From: Variovorax sp. PBL-E5 | GTDB taxonomy: Bacteria > Pseudomonadota > Gammaproteobacteria > Burkholderiales > Burkholderiaceae_C | Length of the DNA: 64,000 nucleotides | Direction: 5' to 3' | Assembly (NCBI RefSeq): GCF_901827185.1 | Contig: NZ_LR594672.1 | Span: 496,001-560,000 of the forward strand | Part shown: positions 8,556-17,400 of the stretch, piece after piece | How positions within the stretch are numbered: the first letter of the stretch is position 1 | How the letters are laid out: each line of letters begins with the position of its first letter | Translations under genes and position numbers: made by a program | Notes under the pieces: generated by a model | The model's database searches: none | What the model saw: only the letters and a program-made list of their open reading frames with translations | Told to the model about the DNA's origin: nothing

Positions 8556-8655
8556 CAACCGCGATGCGCTTTAGGCCACTGCACACAACCGTATCCCTTG
8601 ACCTACCTGGCTACATCGGTGTAGCATGAGACTGCACGCTTATAACGGATAACAC
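8556..8655 (+). promoter_or_regulatory. promoter region of the gene at 8656
   Basis: TTGACC near 8598 lies 18 bases ahead of TAGCAT, a fair sigma-70 pair. It overlaps a GCTACA-TCGG-TGTAGC inverted repeat, a likely operator. A TTATAAC string follows nearer to the gene. Confidence 0.45.
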
Positions 8656-9090
8656 ATGGCCACCAAATACCTGCAGCAGCAATTCCTCAACTTCTGGTTT
8701 GTTCTGAACGAGTTGCCCGCGTCAGAGGACAGCGAGGGAGGCAGTACCATCTTCGGTACGGCCTACAAGACCGTCGAGACTGGAATCGGCAAGCTGCCGG
8801 TTGCCATCCAGGCCGTCAACGACGGCGGCATCCAGTACGAGGTTCCCGCGTACGACCTGTGCGCCGCTGAGGGCGCTGAGGAGCTTGAGGGAAAGCTCGC
8901 GTGGGTCGTTTCACTTCATTCGGAAAACTGTTTCGAAACTCCCACGGCCGCTGCCGTGAAGGCGTTTTTGGTTTGCTGCTTCGCGGAAGCCGCCCGGATG
9001 CATGGAGGAACGGCACGGCTCGCTAAGGTCACGTTGCAATCGCACACCATGGTCGTCGAGGAAGAGACTTTGCCGATGGAGGCTCTCTGA
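8656..9090 (+). CDS. hypothetical protein paired with XRE regulator
   Basis: A 144-residue acidic protein (MATKYLQQQFLNFWF...). It has no known domain that I can recognise. Its TGA stop overlaps the ATG of the XRE-type gene by one base, so the two are co-translated, probably as a functional pair. It lacks features of the common toxin families. Confidence 0.75.
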   Translation: MATKYLQQQFLNFWFVLNELPASEDSEGGSTIFGTAYKTVETGIGKLPVAIQAVNDGGIQYEVPAYDLCAAEGAEELEGKLAWVVSLHSENCFETPTAAAVKAFLVCCFAEAARMHGGTARLAKVTLQSHTMVVEEETLPMEAL

Positions 9091-9680
9091 TGGCAACGAA
9101 GGAAGACCTGACCCACGTGGCGCCGCTCGTCAAGAACACGCTCCTGTCACAGCTGGCTAATGCACGTACCGCCATGGGCCTCACCCAGGCCGAACTGGCC
9201 AGTCGCGCCGGCGTGAGCCGCATGACCATCCAACGAACTGAGGCGGAGGACGCCGACACCAGCCTGAGCACCTTCGTTCTGCTCGCACTCGCCCTGAATC
9301 ACACTCCGCGCCTGGTGGCAAAGAGCGACGACGACGATAAAGACCAGTACACGCCCCTGCCGGCCGGCATCGTGCACCGCGGCTACGCATTCAACCGGAC
9401 GAAGAGCGACCTCGAGTACCGTGACCGCCAGCGCGAGGCGGCGCTTGCCCAGGAATGGGAGGCCGCGAACCAGGACCGGCTCGGGCTGCCCCCTCTCATG
9501 CAGACCCTAGTCCCGAACCACACCCAGGAGCAGGCCTCGGCGGCGGCGACGGCCATCCAGTGGCTGGGCTCCGAGCAGGGCTTCGAGTTCTTGGTGAGGG
9601 TACTGGGCCGTGCCGGCTACGACGTCCTCGTGTCCAGGAAACAGCCGCCCAAGAGCGCCTTCAAAGCTCGAGGCCGCTAA
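9090..9680 (+). CDS. XRE-family transcriptional regulator
   Basis: A 196-residue DNA-binding protein. Residues 12-70 form an HTH_XRE domain: LANARTAMGLTQAELASRAG followed by the recognition segment VSRMTIQRTE. The rest is charged, with no ligand domain I can name. GGAGG lies seven bases ahead of ATG, at the end of the preceding gene. Its likely target is its own promoter region, where an inverted repeat is present at about 8606-8621. Confidence 0.85.
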   Translation: MATKEDLTHVAPLVKNTLLSQLANARTAMGLTQAELASRAGVSRMTIQRTEAEDADTSLSTFVLLALALNHTPRLVAKSDDDDKDQYTPLPAGIVHRGYAFNRTKSDLEYRDRQREAALAQEWEAANQDRLGLPPLMQTLVPNHTQEQASAAATAIQWLGSEQGFEFLVRVLGRAGYDVLVSRKQPPKSAFKARGR

Positions 9681-10166
9681 GGGATAGCTGGCGACTATTC
9701 TTGCAGCGAGCTGAAAGGCATGGGCGAGGGTGCACGTCATGAACGTGCAGCGGTGGTTGGACAGGTTGGGCAGCCGGACCTCATCCAGGCATCTTCAGCG
9801 CGTAATTCACCAGGCCGCCAGCGTTGCTGACGGTCTTTGTCATCCCATCAAGGCTCGTGGGTGCGGAGGAGGGTCTCCCCGGGCACCGCATGCTCCTGCA
9901 ATCGCAAGTTGCTCGCCTGACTCACAGCCCGGCAGGCCCCCTCGAAGGAGAACGCAGTGCACCCGTGGATAGCTCTTGCCACGGCATCCATTTGAGGGGT
10001 TCGCGGGCGCAAATGCGGCGCCGAGCTACGAGGGCGCGGGGGGCTGAGGCGCGAACGGCCGGGCAGGGAGTTTTGGGTCAAGGTGCACCGTATAGCCGTC
10101 AGCCCGAAAACCGAAGCCCAGCCAGGAGCCCTCTGCGTTGCAAGCAACGACGTGCCTATCCTAGGC
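9681..10166. other. gene-free stretch of about 490 bases
   Basis: No ORF here looks like protein: the open frames are Arg/Pro/Ser-rich shadows of GC-rich DNA. No strong hairpin or repeat was found. It may contain decayed coding sequence, as the next gene is also broken. Confidence 0.4.
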
Positions 10167-10684
10167 ATGAGCTCCTGCGATACCCCTGCCCACACCGGCT
10201 TGACGCCGGCCAATTTCGGCCTCTTCGGCACGTGCGGCCCCAGCAGTTGGAGGCGGGCCTTCCGCACTGCGCTCGAGGCTCGAGGAGTCACCTATTTCGA
10301 CCCGCAAGTGGAGAGCTGGACGCCCGAGCTCGCGCCCTTGGAAGCATTGCACCTTGCGAACGACCAGTTGGTGGTGTTCGCGGTGACCGAGGAGACGTTT
10401 GGGTTCGGCTCCCTGGCAGAAACTGGTTTTCCACTTCACGCGGTGCGCGCGACCAGCGCGCAGCACTTCGTACTTCTGTATATCGCGGAGGACGTCAGCG
10501 AGGAGCTGTGGCAGGCATCCCGGCCCAGGCCGAAGCTTCGCGCAGGGCGCGAATACTTGCTCGTGCGCACCTGGACAGGGTCAGCAAGCCGAACGTATTC
10601 GTTGCGAAGTCGCTCGAGGACCTTCTGCGCAAGGCCTTGATGCTGGTGGACGCGTTGGAAATCCTAGAGCGGGTGCGCGACTGA
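10167..10684 (+). pseudogene. nucleoside 2-deoxyribosyltransferase-like gene with a -1 frameshift
   Basis: From ATG 10167 the first frame reads NFGLFGTCGPSSWR, YFDPQV and an ETFGFGSLAETGF stretch, the pattern of nucleoside 2-deoxyribosyltransferase-like (SLOG/PF15891-type) proteins. After REYLLVR (about 10570) it turns into Arg/Ser-rich noise and stops at 10640. Another frame then carries a natural ending (HLDRVSKPNVFVAKSLEDLL) to a TGA at 10684. Joining them by one -1 step at about 10570 restores about 170 residues. It is either a recent mutation, a sequencing error or, less likely, a programmed shift. Confidence 0.65.
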
Positions 10685-10719
10685 AGCGCGGACCCCCGTT
10701 TTCCGCCGCCGGAACGTCC

Positions 10720-10739
10720 CTATACCGAGGCAGGACACC
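10720..10739 (+). promoter_or_regulatory. CTANAC-N6-AGGACACC promoter module
   Basis: Plus strand: CTATAC, six bases, AGGACACC, 26 bases before the TTG start at 10766. Confidence 0.55.
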
Positions 10740-10765
10740 CATCGCTTCGGAAAAGGAATACTCTC

Positions 10766-11611
10766 TTGATAACCCAACTCACAGCCAGCGGCTTCACCGC
10801 TGTCCCGTACTTTGAGACTTCGCTCCTCATGCAGGAGCATCCCAAGGGAATCACGTTTTCGACCAAACGGCCTAATGTCATCGTTGGTCCGAACGGCGCC
10901 GGAAAGTCCGCGCTGCTCAAGACTCTGGCGCTCCAGACGCTCTCGTACCAAACAGGTGAGAGCGCTTTCGACGACAACTACACCAGGGGCCTCGACTCGG
11001 ACGACTACTGGCACCAGGCAGGCTACCGGTGGTCGAGAGACTTCCGTTACCTGAACGGGCTCGAGGTCGCAACCGACGGAGCGCCAGCGCTGTACTACCA
11101 GCCAGGCCACATCCCGGGCCACGACAACAGCATCGCCGCATCAATGATGTGCGGGTACTTCGACGAAGCTCGAGCCTACGGCACGCTCATCAAGGACAAA
11201 TCGTCCGGGCAGCGAAGCCAAGCGTTGCTGGAAAAGCTCAAGGCACTGCTCTCCGGAGACAAACCAACCCTGAGCTACCAGTACGTGAACTGGCATGGCG
11301 GCACGCAGCCCCTCGCTGTAGACCGACTCCGCGACGCGTCCGACTGCACGCTCAGAGCCGAGGTGCTCAAGAAGCGATACGGCAACGTCGCCGCCGGCGC
11401 GGTGCCCGTCGTCCTGATGGACGAACCGGAGCAGTCGCTCGACGCGAAGGCGGAAGCGCTGCTTTGGCGGCAAATAGCAGATGCCGACATGTCGCGGCTG
11501 CAGGTCATCGTTGCGACCCACAGCCTTTACCCAATGATGCACCCAGAGCACTTCCATCTCATCGAGGCGGTGCCTGGCTATGTCGCAGAGGTGCAAAGCC
11601 TCCTCTCCTGA
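10766..11611 (+). CDS. ABC-type AAA ATPase, TTG start
   Basis: A 281-residue ATPase. Walker A is VGPNGAGKS at about residues 39-47, an SSGQ-type signature lies mid-protein (KSSGQRSQ), Walker B is VVLMDEPEQSLD at about 215-226, and an ATHS switch His follows. It has no membrane segments or coiled-coil hinge, so it belongs to the soluble OLD/AAA_21-like group often found in defence or DNA-repair settings. The TTG start has AAAAGGAATA just upstream and a promoter module before that. The next ATG (10829) would cut into the N-terminal strand. Confidence 0.8.
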   Translation: MITQLTASGFTAVPYFETSLLMQEHPKGITFSTKRPNVIVGPNGAGKSALLKTLALQTLSYQTGESAFDDNYTRGLDSDDYWHQAGYRWSRDFRYLNGLEVATDGAPALYYQPGHIPGHDNSIAASMMCGYFDEARAYGTLIKDKSSGQRSQALLEKLKALLSGDKPTLSYQYVNWHGGTQPLAVDRLRDASDCTLRAEVLKKRYGNVAAGAVPVVLMDEPEQSLDAKAEALLWRQIADADMSRLQVIVATHSLYPMMHPEHFHLIEAVPGYVAEVQSLLS

Positions 11612-11617
11612 TTGCAG

Positions 11618-11651
11618 GCGCCCTGGTCTCATGACCAGGGCGCTTCTCCTT
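11618..11651 (+). terminator. intrinsic terminator
   Basis: Perfect 11-base arms GCGCCCTGGTC/GACCAGGGCGC with a TCAT loop are followed by TTCTCCTT, just after the ATPase stop. Confidence 0.85.
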
Positions 11652-11663
11652 GCAGGTGCTGAG

Positions 11664-11695
11664 CCAAGAGAAACGCCGAGCACAAGGCCCGGCGT
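11664..11695 (-). terminator. intrinsic terminator
   Basis: Minus strand: six-base ACGCCG/CGGCGT arms followed by TTCTCTTGG, 15 bases past the stop of the DUF262 gene. Confidence 0.65.
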
Positions 11696-11709
11696 CGAAG
11701 AAGGTGTTT

Positions 11710-12348
11710 TCAGACCTCGTGTTCAGGCGAAGCCGAGGCACGCTCGCTCTCGAGGTGCGGCGTTCCACCGAACGAGCGCAGGTCGTAGATTTGGCGCAGC
11801 GTTGCTTCATCCCATGAACGCACGAAGGAGCAGCCAAAGGTCTTGTTGCAGAAAAGCCGGCGCTCGACCTTGCCCAGCTCCTCCCACCGGCAGGGCTGGC
11901 CGTTGACGTCAGGGACCGCCAGCTTGTTCAGCAGGTAGTCCTCCAGAGCCGACAGGCGTTGCTGGCCGTCCAGCAGGACATCCGTGAACTTCCTGGCAAA
12001 CAAAGGCTTCCCGGGTTCCTCGATATAGTCGGCCATGTCGTTGACCAGGTAGGTGCCAACGTCGATGTCCAGCCACAGCGAGGTGATGAACCTGGCCTTC
12101 TGCTCCCCGCTCCAGACGAGAGCCCTTTGCCAGTCGGGCAGAGGGTAGCCAAGCACGAACCGGCTGGCCCAGGGGTACAGCTGGCGTTGCTCAGCCTCCT
12201 TTGAAGTGAACAGTTCTAGTCGGCCCACGAGCTCGCCGATGGAGCGCGGTGACGTGGATGCGTTGATGGTCGCCCGCGGCATCTTCCGTGCGGGGTCGAC
12301 GCCTGGCAGGTCGTGTCCGTCGTAGCGATGGAATGGCTTGGCGCTCAT
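11710..12348 (-). CDS. DUF262 (GmrSD N-terminal-like) protein
   Basis: A 212-residue protein with the DUF262 hallmarks: LPDWQRALVW near residue 75, FITSLWLDIDVG, and VLLDGQQRLSALEDYL near 125. DUF262 is a ParB-like NTPase/nuclease fold, found at the N-terminus of GmrSD type IV restriction enzymes and in related single-domain proteins. The HNH half of GmrSD (DUF1524) is absent, so this is a stand-alone N-terminal type. It lies in a block with an ATPase and Wadjet, which suggests a defence role (inference). Confidence 0.8.
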   Translation of the reverse strand: MSAKPFHRYDGHDLPGVDPARKMPRATINASTSPRSIGELVGRLELFTSKEAEQRQLYPWASRFVLGYPLPDWQRALVWSGEQKARFITSLWLDIDVGTYLVNDMADYIEEPGKPLFARKFTDVLLDGQQRLSALEDYLLNKLAVPDVNGQPCRWEELGKVERRLFCNKTFGCSFVRSWDEATLRQIYDLRSFGGTPHLESERASASPEHEV

Positions 12349-12404
12349 GCGGAGGCCCCATTCAAAAGTAGTTTCGTCATGTTTTTCCCTGAGGGCAGTG
12401 CCCA

Positions 12405-12423
12405 GTGGTCCTGCTCCGTGTAG
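12405..12423 (-). promoter_or_regulatory. CTANAC-N5-AGGACCAC promoter module
   Basis: Minus strand: CTACAC, five bases, AGGACCAC, 56 bases upstream of the DUF262 gene start. Confidence 0.55.
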
Positions 12424-12475
12424 CCAGGTCCAGCGTAGCGCTCAGTGGGCCCGGTGCGGCGCCAGAGCAAACCGC

Positions 12476-12912
12476 TTAGTTAAAGGCGTACTCGAGCCGG
12501 CCAGGTCGATAGCGGCCATTTTCGACGGCGCTGAGGGCGAAGCCGTAGCGGTTCACGAATGCGCGGCTATAGATGTGCAGCATTTCTTCCGCCACAGTGC
12601 AATGCGGCCTTTCACATTCGAGCTCGTGAAGCATTCGGTCGATGAGCCTGATACCAACCCCAGACTGGTGGTAGGCGGGCAGCACCCGAACACACCGAAG
12701 CTTGGTCTCCTCCTCGCCACGCTTTCCCAATGCCACGCCGACGACGTGGTCCGCTTCCTTTGCGAGCAGGAGGATGTCACTGCCGGCGGCCAGGCCGGGC
12801 ACGACCTTACCGGCGTACCACCGCTCGAACCCGGGTACAGGGCATCGAGGTCTTTAAGGAAGGGCAGCGCCGCGGCTGCAACGCAGAGGGACTTGGAGCG
12901 CTCGAAACGCAT
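12476..12912 (-). pseudogene. GNAT N-acetyltransferase gene with a frameshift
   Basis: The downstream frame gives a typical GNAT core: DHVVGVALG, the acetyl-CoA loop region VRVLPAYHQSGVGIRLIDR, and a C-terminal VNRYGF. It lacks the N-terminal strand. The other frame, from ATG 12912, supplies it (FLKDLDALYPG) and then degenerates. A single -1 step at the CCCGGGTT run (about 12830) joins them as YPGFERWYAGKV, giving about 145 residues. It is either a decayed gene or a homopolymer-type sequencing error. The substrate is unknown. Confidence 0.65.
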
Positions 12913-13333
12913 GGGCAGGGAGCACGGACAGGTGGACGATGGCCGCTTACGTACGATGCGGCATGTCCCTATCGAAGACATCGTTCGAGGCGTTCGCCTC
13001 CGTTCTTTCTCGCCCGGACCGTGTACCGGGTACGCGAGCGCGCGAACGCTCTTGGACTGCTCGAAGCCCACGGGTGGCAATGGCCGCCCTGGGAAAGAGC
13101 ACCCGCCGCAACCTAAGCTCCGTGCGAAGCCGTGTAGGAAGGCGGCTTAAACGCTCACGGCGCGCGCCACTTTTCCTACCAACCGGCCAGATTGCGATGT
13201 GCCGAGGCCGAATTGCCTAGGAAATTGCCGAGCTGTTGAAAGCTCGCTAGGCTGGGCGCAGGGGTACCGCATGTCGGCTACGGCCTGCCCAATTTGGGCA
13301 TGACCGTGCCCAGTCTGGGCACGGAGGCACTCC
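12913..13333. other. gene-free stretch between GNAT gene and Wadjet operon
   Basis: No credible ORF. It holds the tandem palindromes at 13286-13322. The promoter of the acetyltransferase gene should also lie here, but no clear boxes are seen. Confidence 0.4.
13286..13322. repeat. two tandem 15-bp palindromes, operator-like
   Basis: TGCCCAATTTGGGCA (13286-13300) and TGCCCAGTCTGGGCA (13307-13321, extended by one base pair on each side) share TGCCCANTNTGGGCA. Their centres are 21 bases apart, two helical turns, as expected for two dimers on one DNA face. There is no T-run, so they are not simple terminators of jetD. Confidence 0.7.
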
Positions 13334-14491
13334 CTACGGCCGGAAAGCTTCCTGGTCGACGAACTGGCCCGTGCGGGACATGGCGGGGATGAGTTCGGCG
13401 TCTGCGAACAGGCAACCGGTTCGCTGCAGCTCACGCTGGCCCTGCTTGTCGGCAGCCTCCGGGGCGTGGCCGCCCCCTGACTTCAGCGCCTGAAGCATTT
13501 GCAGGTAGCCTGGCCGCCACGCCTCAGTCTCTGGAAAGGAGGCACGAAGAGCTGCAAGAATCCGCATCCCCGCAAAATCCAGGTCGCCCCAGAAGTAGCT
13601 TGGCAATCTCAAGGTCGAACCCGCCGTCTGGTACAGCCAACCCTCGAACCGCGCACGGCCCTCGGCGGATGCGTCACCTTTGGCCGAGTAGTAGAGGGAG
13701 CTGCCCGCGGCGGTCCTCAAGCGCTGTGCGCTGCCCCGGAAGCCTGAGGCGAATGCCAGGATGAGTCCCTCAAGCATTGCCGTGGGCGCGCCGACAGCCT
13801 GCTCGAACGTCATTGCGTTCTCGATGAACAGCACCCCGCTGGGCGGACTTGGCGGCAGGAACACCTGAAGCTGCACAGGCGATTCGGGGAAGGGGCATTC
13901 CTGGACGCCGAGGACCGCACAAACCAGCGCTTGCCGCTTGTCCAGCACCTTGGACATGCCCCAGAACAGCCGGCTCGAGGCCTCTCGAAGGAGTACGGAC
14001 TCTGGCACCAGGTTGGGCAGGGCGTTGAGGCGCTTCACTACCTCTGCCATGTCGCGATTCGGGATATCGATGCAGAAGTCGGCCACCGCGGCTTTTTGCT
14101 CGGGTGTCCCGATGAGGTGCTCGTTGACCGCTGCACGCCAGCGCTCCAGGCTGGAGCGGGGCCGCTCTAGCCGGCTGACTGCACGTCGCACGTCAGCTTC
14201 CGCCTGTACCGTCAGCCGGGGCGCCATCGCATAGCCCGAGCGAGAACGCAGCGCGGCCTCAGGTTTGACAGCGACCCATCCCCAGCGCGCCATGTCGCAG
14301 AGGTGGGCCCAGAGCTCTTCCTTGTCCGACTCCCGTCCGGCGCCGTAAAGCGCAGGCCAGGTGCGCTCGCTGAGCGCAAGTGAGGCCGTGCGAGCACTGC
14401 CCCGTACCTGCGAAGCGTCCAGCCTGTCCACCAGCAGGTTGAGCAGGGAGGCCACGCCCGGCGAGCCGACCCAAAGGGGGCACACGTTCAC
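13334..14491 (-). CDS. jetD: Wadjet subunit JetD, TOPRIM nuclease
   Basis: A 385-residue protein with the DUF3322-DUF2220 layout of JetD. The N-terminal half is helical and binds the complex in known systems. The C-terminal TOPRIM half shows the conserved Glu in FIENAMTFE (about residue 220) and the acidic motif WGDLDFAGMRIL (about 305-315), so the metal-binding residues are present. JetD cuts plasmid DNA once the JetABC SMC motor has sensed a small circle. It overlaps jetC by four bases and is the last gene of the operon. Confidence 0.93.
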   Translation of the reverse strand: MNVCPLWVGSPGVASLLNLLVDRLDASQVRGSARTASLALSERTWPALYGAGRESDKEELWAHLCDMARWGWVAVKPEAALRSRSGYAMAPRLTVQAEADVRRAVSRLERPRSSLERWRAAVNEHLIGTPEQKAAVADFCIDIPNRDMAEVVKRLNALPNLVPESVLLREASSRLFWGMSKVLDKRQALVCAVLGVQECPFPESPVQLQVFLPPSPPSGVLFIENAMTFEQAVGAPTAMLEGLILAFASGFRGSAQRLRTAAGSSLYYSAKGDASAEGRARFEGWLYQTAGSTLRLPSYFWGDLDFAGMRILAALRASFPETEAWRPGYLQMLQALKSGGGHAPEAADKQGQRELQRTGCLFADAELIPAMSRTGQFVDQEAFRP

Positions 14492-17400
14492 GCGGCAACC
14501 TCCGGCGCCAACGTGTCAGGGGACTTTTCGCTCGCCGTCGAGCCGGTTTGCGGCCGTGGCTCGGCAGCTTCGAAGTCGAGCGCCGCCTGCTCACGGGCCT
14601 GTGCACGCTGCGCTTCCCAGAGCGCGCGCATGCGGTCGGTCTTGAGGATGCGCTCGTCGTGGTCGGTCACGAAGTCGAGTTCACCGTTCGCTTCGACCTT
14701 CGCCCGAGAAACGCTGTACTCCCGGTTGAATTCATCCCGCAAGGGCCCGGCATTGCGTGTTGGCATGGAGCTCACGACCTGGAGCCGCAGCCCGTCGCTT
14801 AAGAATCGCAGAACCGCTCGGGCGCGTTGCTCGTCCATCTTGGAAAATGATTCGTCGTTGACCAGGAGCTTGAGGCTCGGGCCTTTTTCGAACACCTTGA
14901 GTCGGTTGGTCACCACCGCCGCACGCACGATGTACGCCGGCGTTTCAAGTTGGCCACCAGAGCCCGTGCCCCAGGTCGAGAGCCCGATGCGGCTCCCGTC
15001 GGACGAATGGCTCCAGATTTCGTACTGACGATAGTTCCGATAATCGGCGATGCGCATGAGCTCCCGGCTCGCCCGGTCCTGGTCCTGGTCAAGCAAGAGC
15101 GCACGTAGGCGGTCTCTCACCAGAAGATGTTTTTCGGAGAGTTCGGACTTTCCGAACAGGTCCACCGAATCCTCGCCATCCCCGGATTCAGAAAGCTCGG
15201 CGACTGCCTTGAAGAAGCTGTAGTACTCCTCATACTCCGGCACCCATCGCGTCCAGTCGATGCTAAATTTTTCACCGCCGAACTTGAGGTTTTCCAGCTC
15301 GATGTTGAGCTGGCGCAGCGTCCGGATGCCATCGTCGACCTTGGTCTTGATTTCAACGCAGAACTGCTTGGTGAACACGTCGTGGAACGACCGCTCAGCC
15401 CCTTCGATTTCTTCCCGGTTGTTGTAGAGCCCAACGCTCTTCATCGACTGATGCAGCTCGCCGGCCGCGGCGCCGAGCTTCAGCAGGGCCGAATAGTAGG
15501 GTTCGAAGCTTGCCGGCTCGAAAAGCATGGGAATCGCTTCGAATCGCTCCTCCTGCCGTGCCGTTGCGTTGTAGTCCGCCAGCAGACCTCGGACATCCCC
15601 CAACAGTTGGTCAGGAAGCACCAGTAGACTCGTGGTGAGCAGTTGCTGGACTTCAGCGACGTCGAGACGCCTGTCCTCGAGCATCACGTCCACCCTCTGT
15701 GCCATCAACGGGTAGGTGCGCTGCACGTTGAGCTCACAAAGCCTGGCCAGTCTGCTGGTCTGCAACTGGACGTCTCGCAGCCGTGAGTCGTAGCGGCCGC
15801 GGACGGTCTTGATGATTTCCTCTGCCGCCTCGACTTCCTGGTCGGCCAAGACCACGGCTCTTTGGGCGGCCTGAATGGAGGTGTCCAGCTCGGCTAGCTC
15901 CCCCTTCAACTGCTTTAGTTCGTCCGCAAGCTCGGACGCCTCGGAGAGGTCCAATTGTGAGAGGGAGCGCTGTACGTGCTCGATATCCGCAGCCAACGCC
16001 CCCAGCGGAGCGGCGTTAAAGGCGGGCTCCTTGAGGCCGTTGAGGCTGCGACGGACCTCCTTGAGGCCTTCGTTCAACGCCTCCAGCTCCCGGGCCTGTT
16101 GAGCGGCTGCATCGAGCTTCTGCCCGTACTCTGCCAACGCGGCCTCCCGCGCGGCCTTACCGAACACCAGGCTCTTGCTCCCAGAGGTGAACATCGTCCG
16201 CGAGCCACTCCCTTTTCCGTCCCGGGTCACCCCGCGCGAAGTGAATCGGAGCTCCTCGGTCGACCGGACCTTGACCACGGCGCCGAACTGGTCAATCAAG
16301 TACGCCTTGGCAATGGGGTTGTCGGTGTGCAGCTCGTGGATGATGGAGTCTGCCGGCACACGTGCCGCATTGGCGCTCTTGAGGCAATGTGCGCCCTGGA
16401 TGACCCGGCAGCGGGACCGCACACCCTGCAGCAGCTCGATGGCTTGCGCCTCGAACTCCTGCCGCACTATGAGGTTGAACCGCGCTCCGTCCATGTAGCC
16501 TTCGATGGCTGGCTGCCACTCGAGGGAAAGCGGCTCCACCAGGTCACAAAGGACCTGAACTTCGGCGCCCGGCAGCCGTGTCCGAATCAATTCGAGAGCT
16601 GGAACCGTCTCTCGAGGGTAGTCGCCGCCGCCTGTCGAAAGGCGCTGTTTGGTCGCATCGAGTTCCCGAATCGTGGCCTCGACGCTGTCCCTGCGCGACT
16701 CGAGGCTACGCTCCTCCGCCGCCAGTGCCATGGCCACGCTCTGTTCAGTGCCAACCAAGCGGTGGTACACCTCGCTCAAGCCATCGTTGGAGTTCCGAAA
16801 CCCCTCCGCGAGCTGTTCGAGGCGGCTCGGATTCAGCGGTCGCTCGCTCGACGCCTCGACCAGGACATCCCGAAGGCCGGTGAGCCGGTCAAGTGACGTC
16901 GCCCCCAAGGAGCGGGCCACGGCTTCCACGGCGGTGCGTAACTGTGGGAATTGGTCAGGAATTGGTTTCCCCAGGAGGTGCCGCGCCACGTTGTCCAACC
17001 GCGCCGCAGCCGTGACGGAGGCCCCTAGGGCAGAAAGAGTCGCGCTTGCCGACTCGGTCAGCCGCCCCAGGTCAGCTTCAAGCTTCATCTTGTCGCTGTA
17101 TGCCCGAATGCCGGAGAGCTGTGCGCTGAGCGCAATGCGGCGTTCGTCGAGCTGCTCACGCTCCTTTTTGCGTTCACGCTCGAGGTCCTCGTAGCGCGTC
17201 GCGCGTGCGTTGGCTTCTGCCTTGCGCCCCAGTTCCTTCTCGATTCGCTCATTGTCGTTGCGCTGGTGCAGCCGCGCCTGTAGCAGTTCATGCAGTACTA
17301 GTTCTTCGTAGGCGGCGGTCGCCTTCGAAGTCACAGCCGTCAGTACATCAAGCTGTTGAACCGCGTCTTCGAGGCGCTTGCCCTCCCGCTTCAGGTTCGT

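Noticed and set aside
8656..9680. Toxin-antitoxin pair (small protein plus XRE protein)
   Set aside because: The first protein resembles no toxin family I know, and the XRE protein is longer than usual antitoxins. Gene overlap alone is not enough.
9848..10291. Minus-strand frame opposite the deoxyribosyltransferase-like gene
   Set aside because: Composition is Arg/Pro/Ser-rich and it overlaps a frame with recognisable motifs. It does hold one more protein-like stretch but no start or domain.
13286..13322. Tandem terminators of jetD
   Set aside because: The stems lack a T-run on either strand and share a 15-bp dyad with helical spacing, which fits protein-binding sites better.
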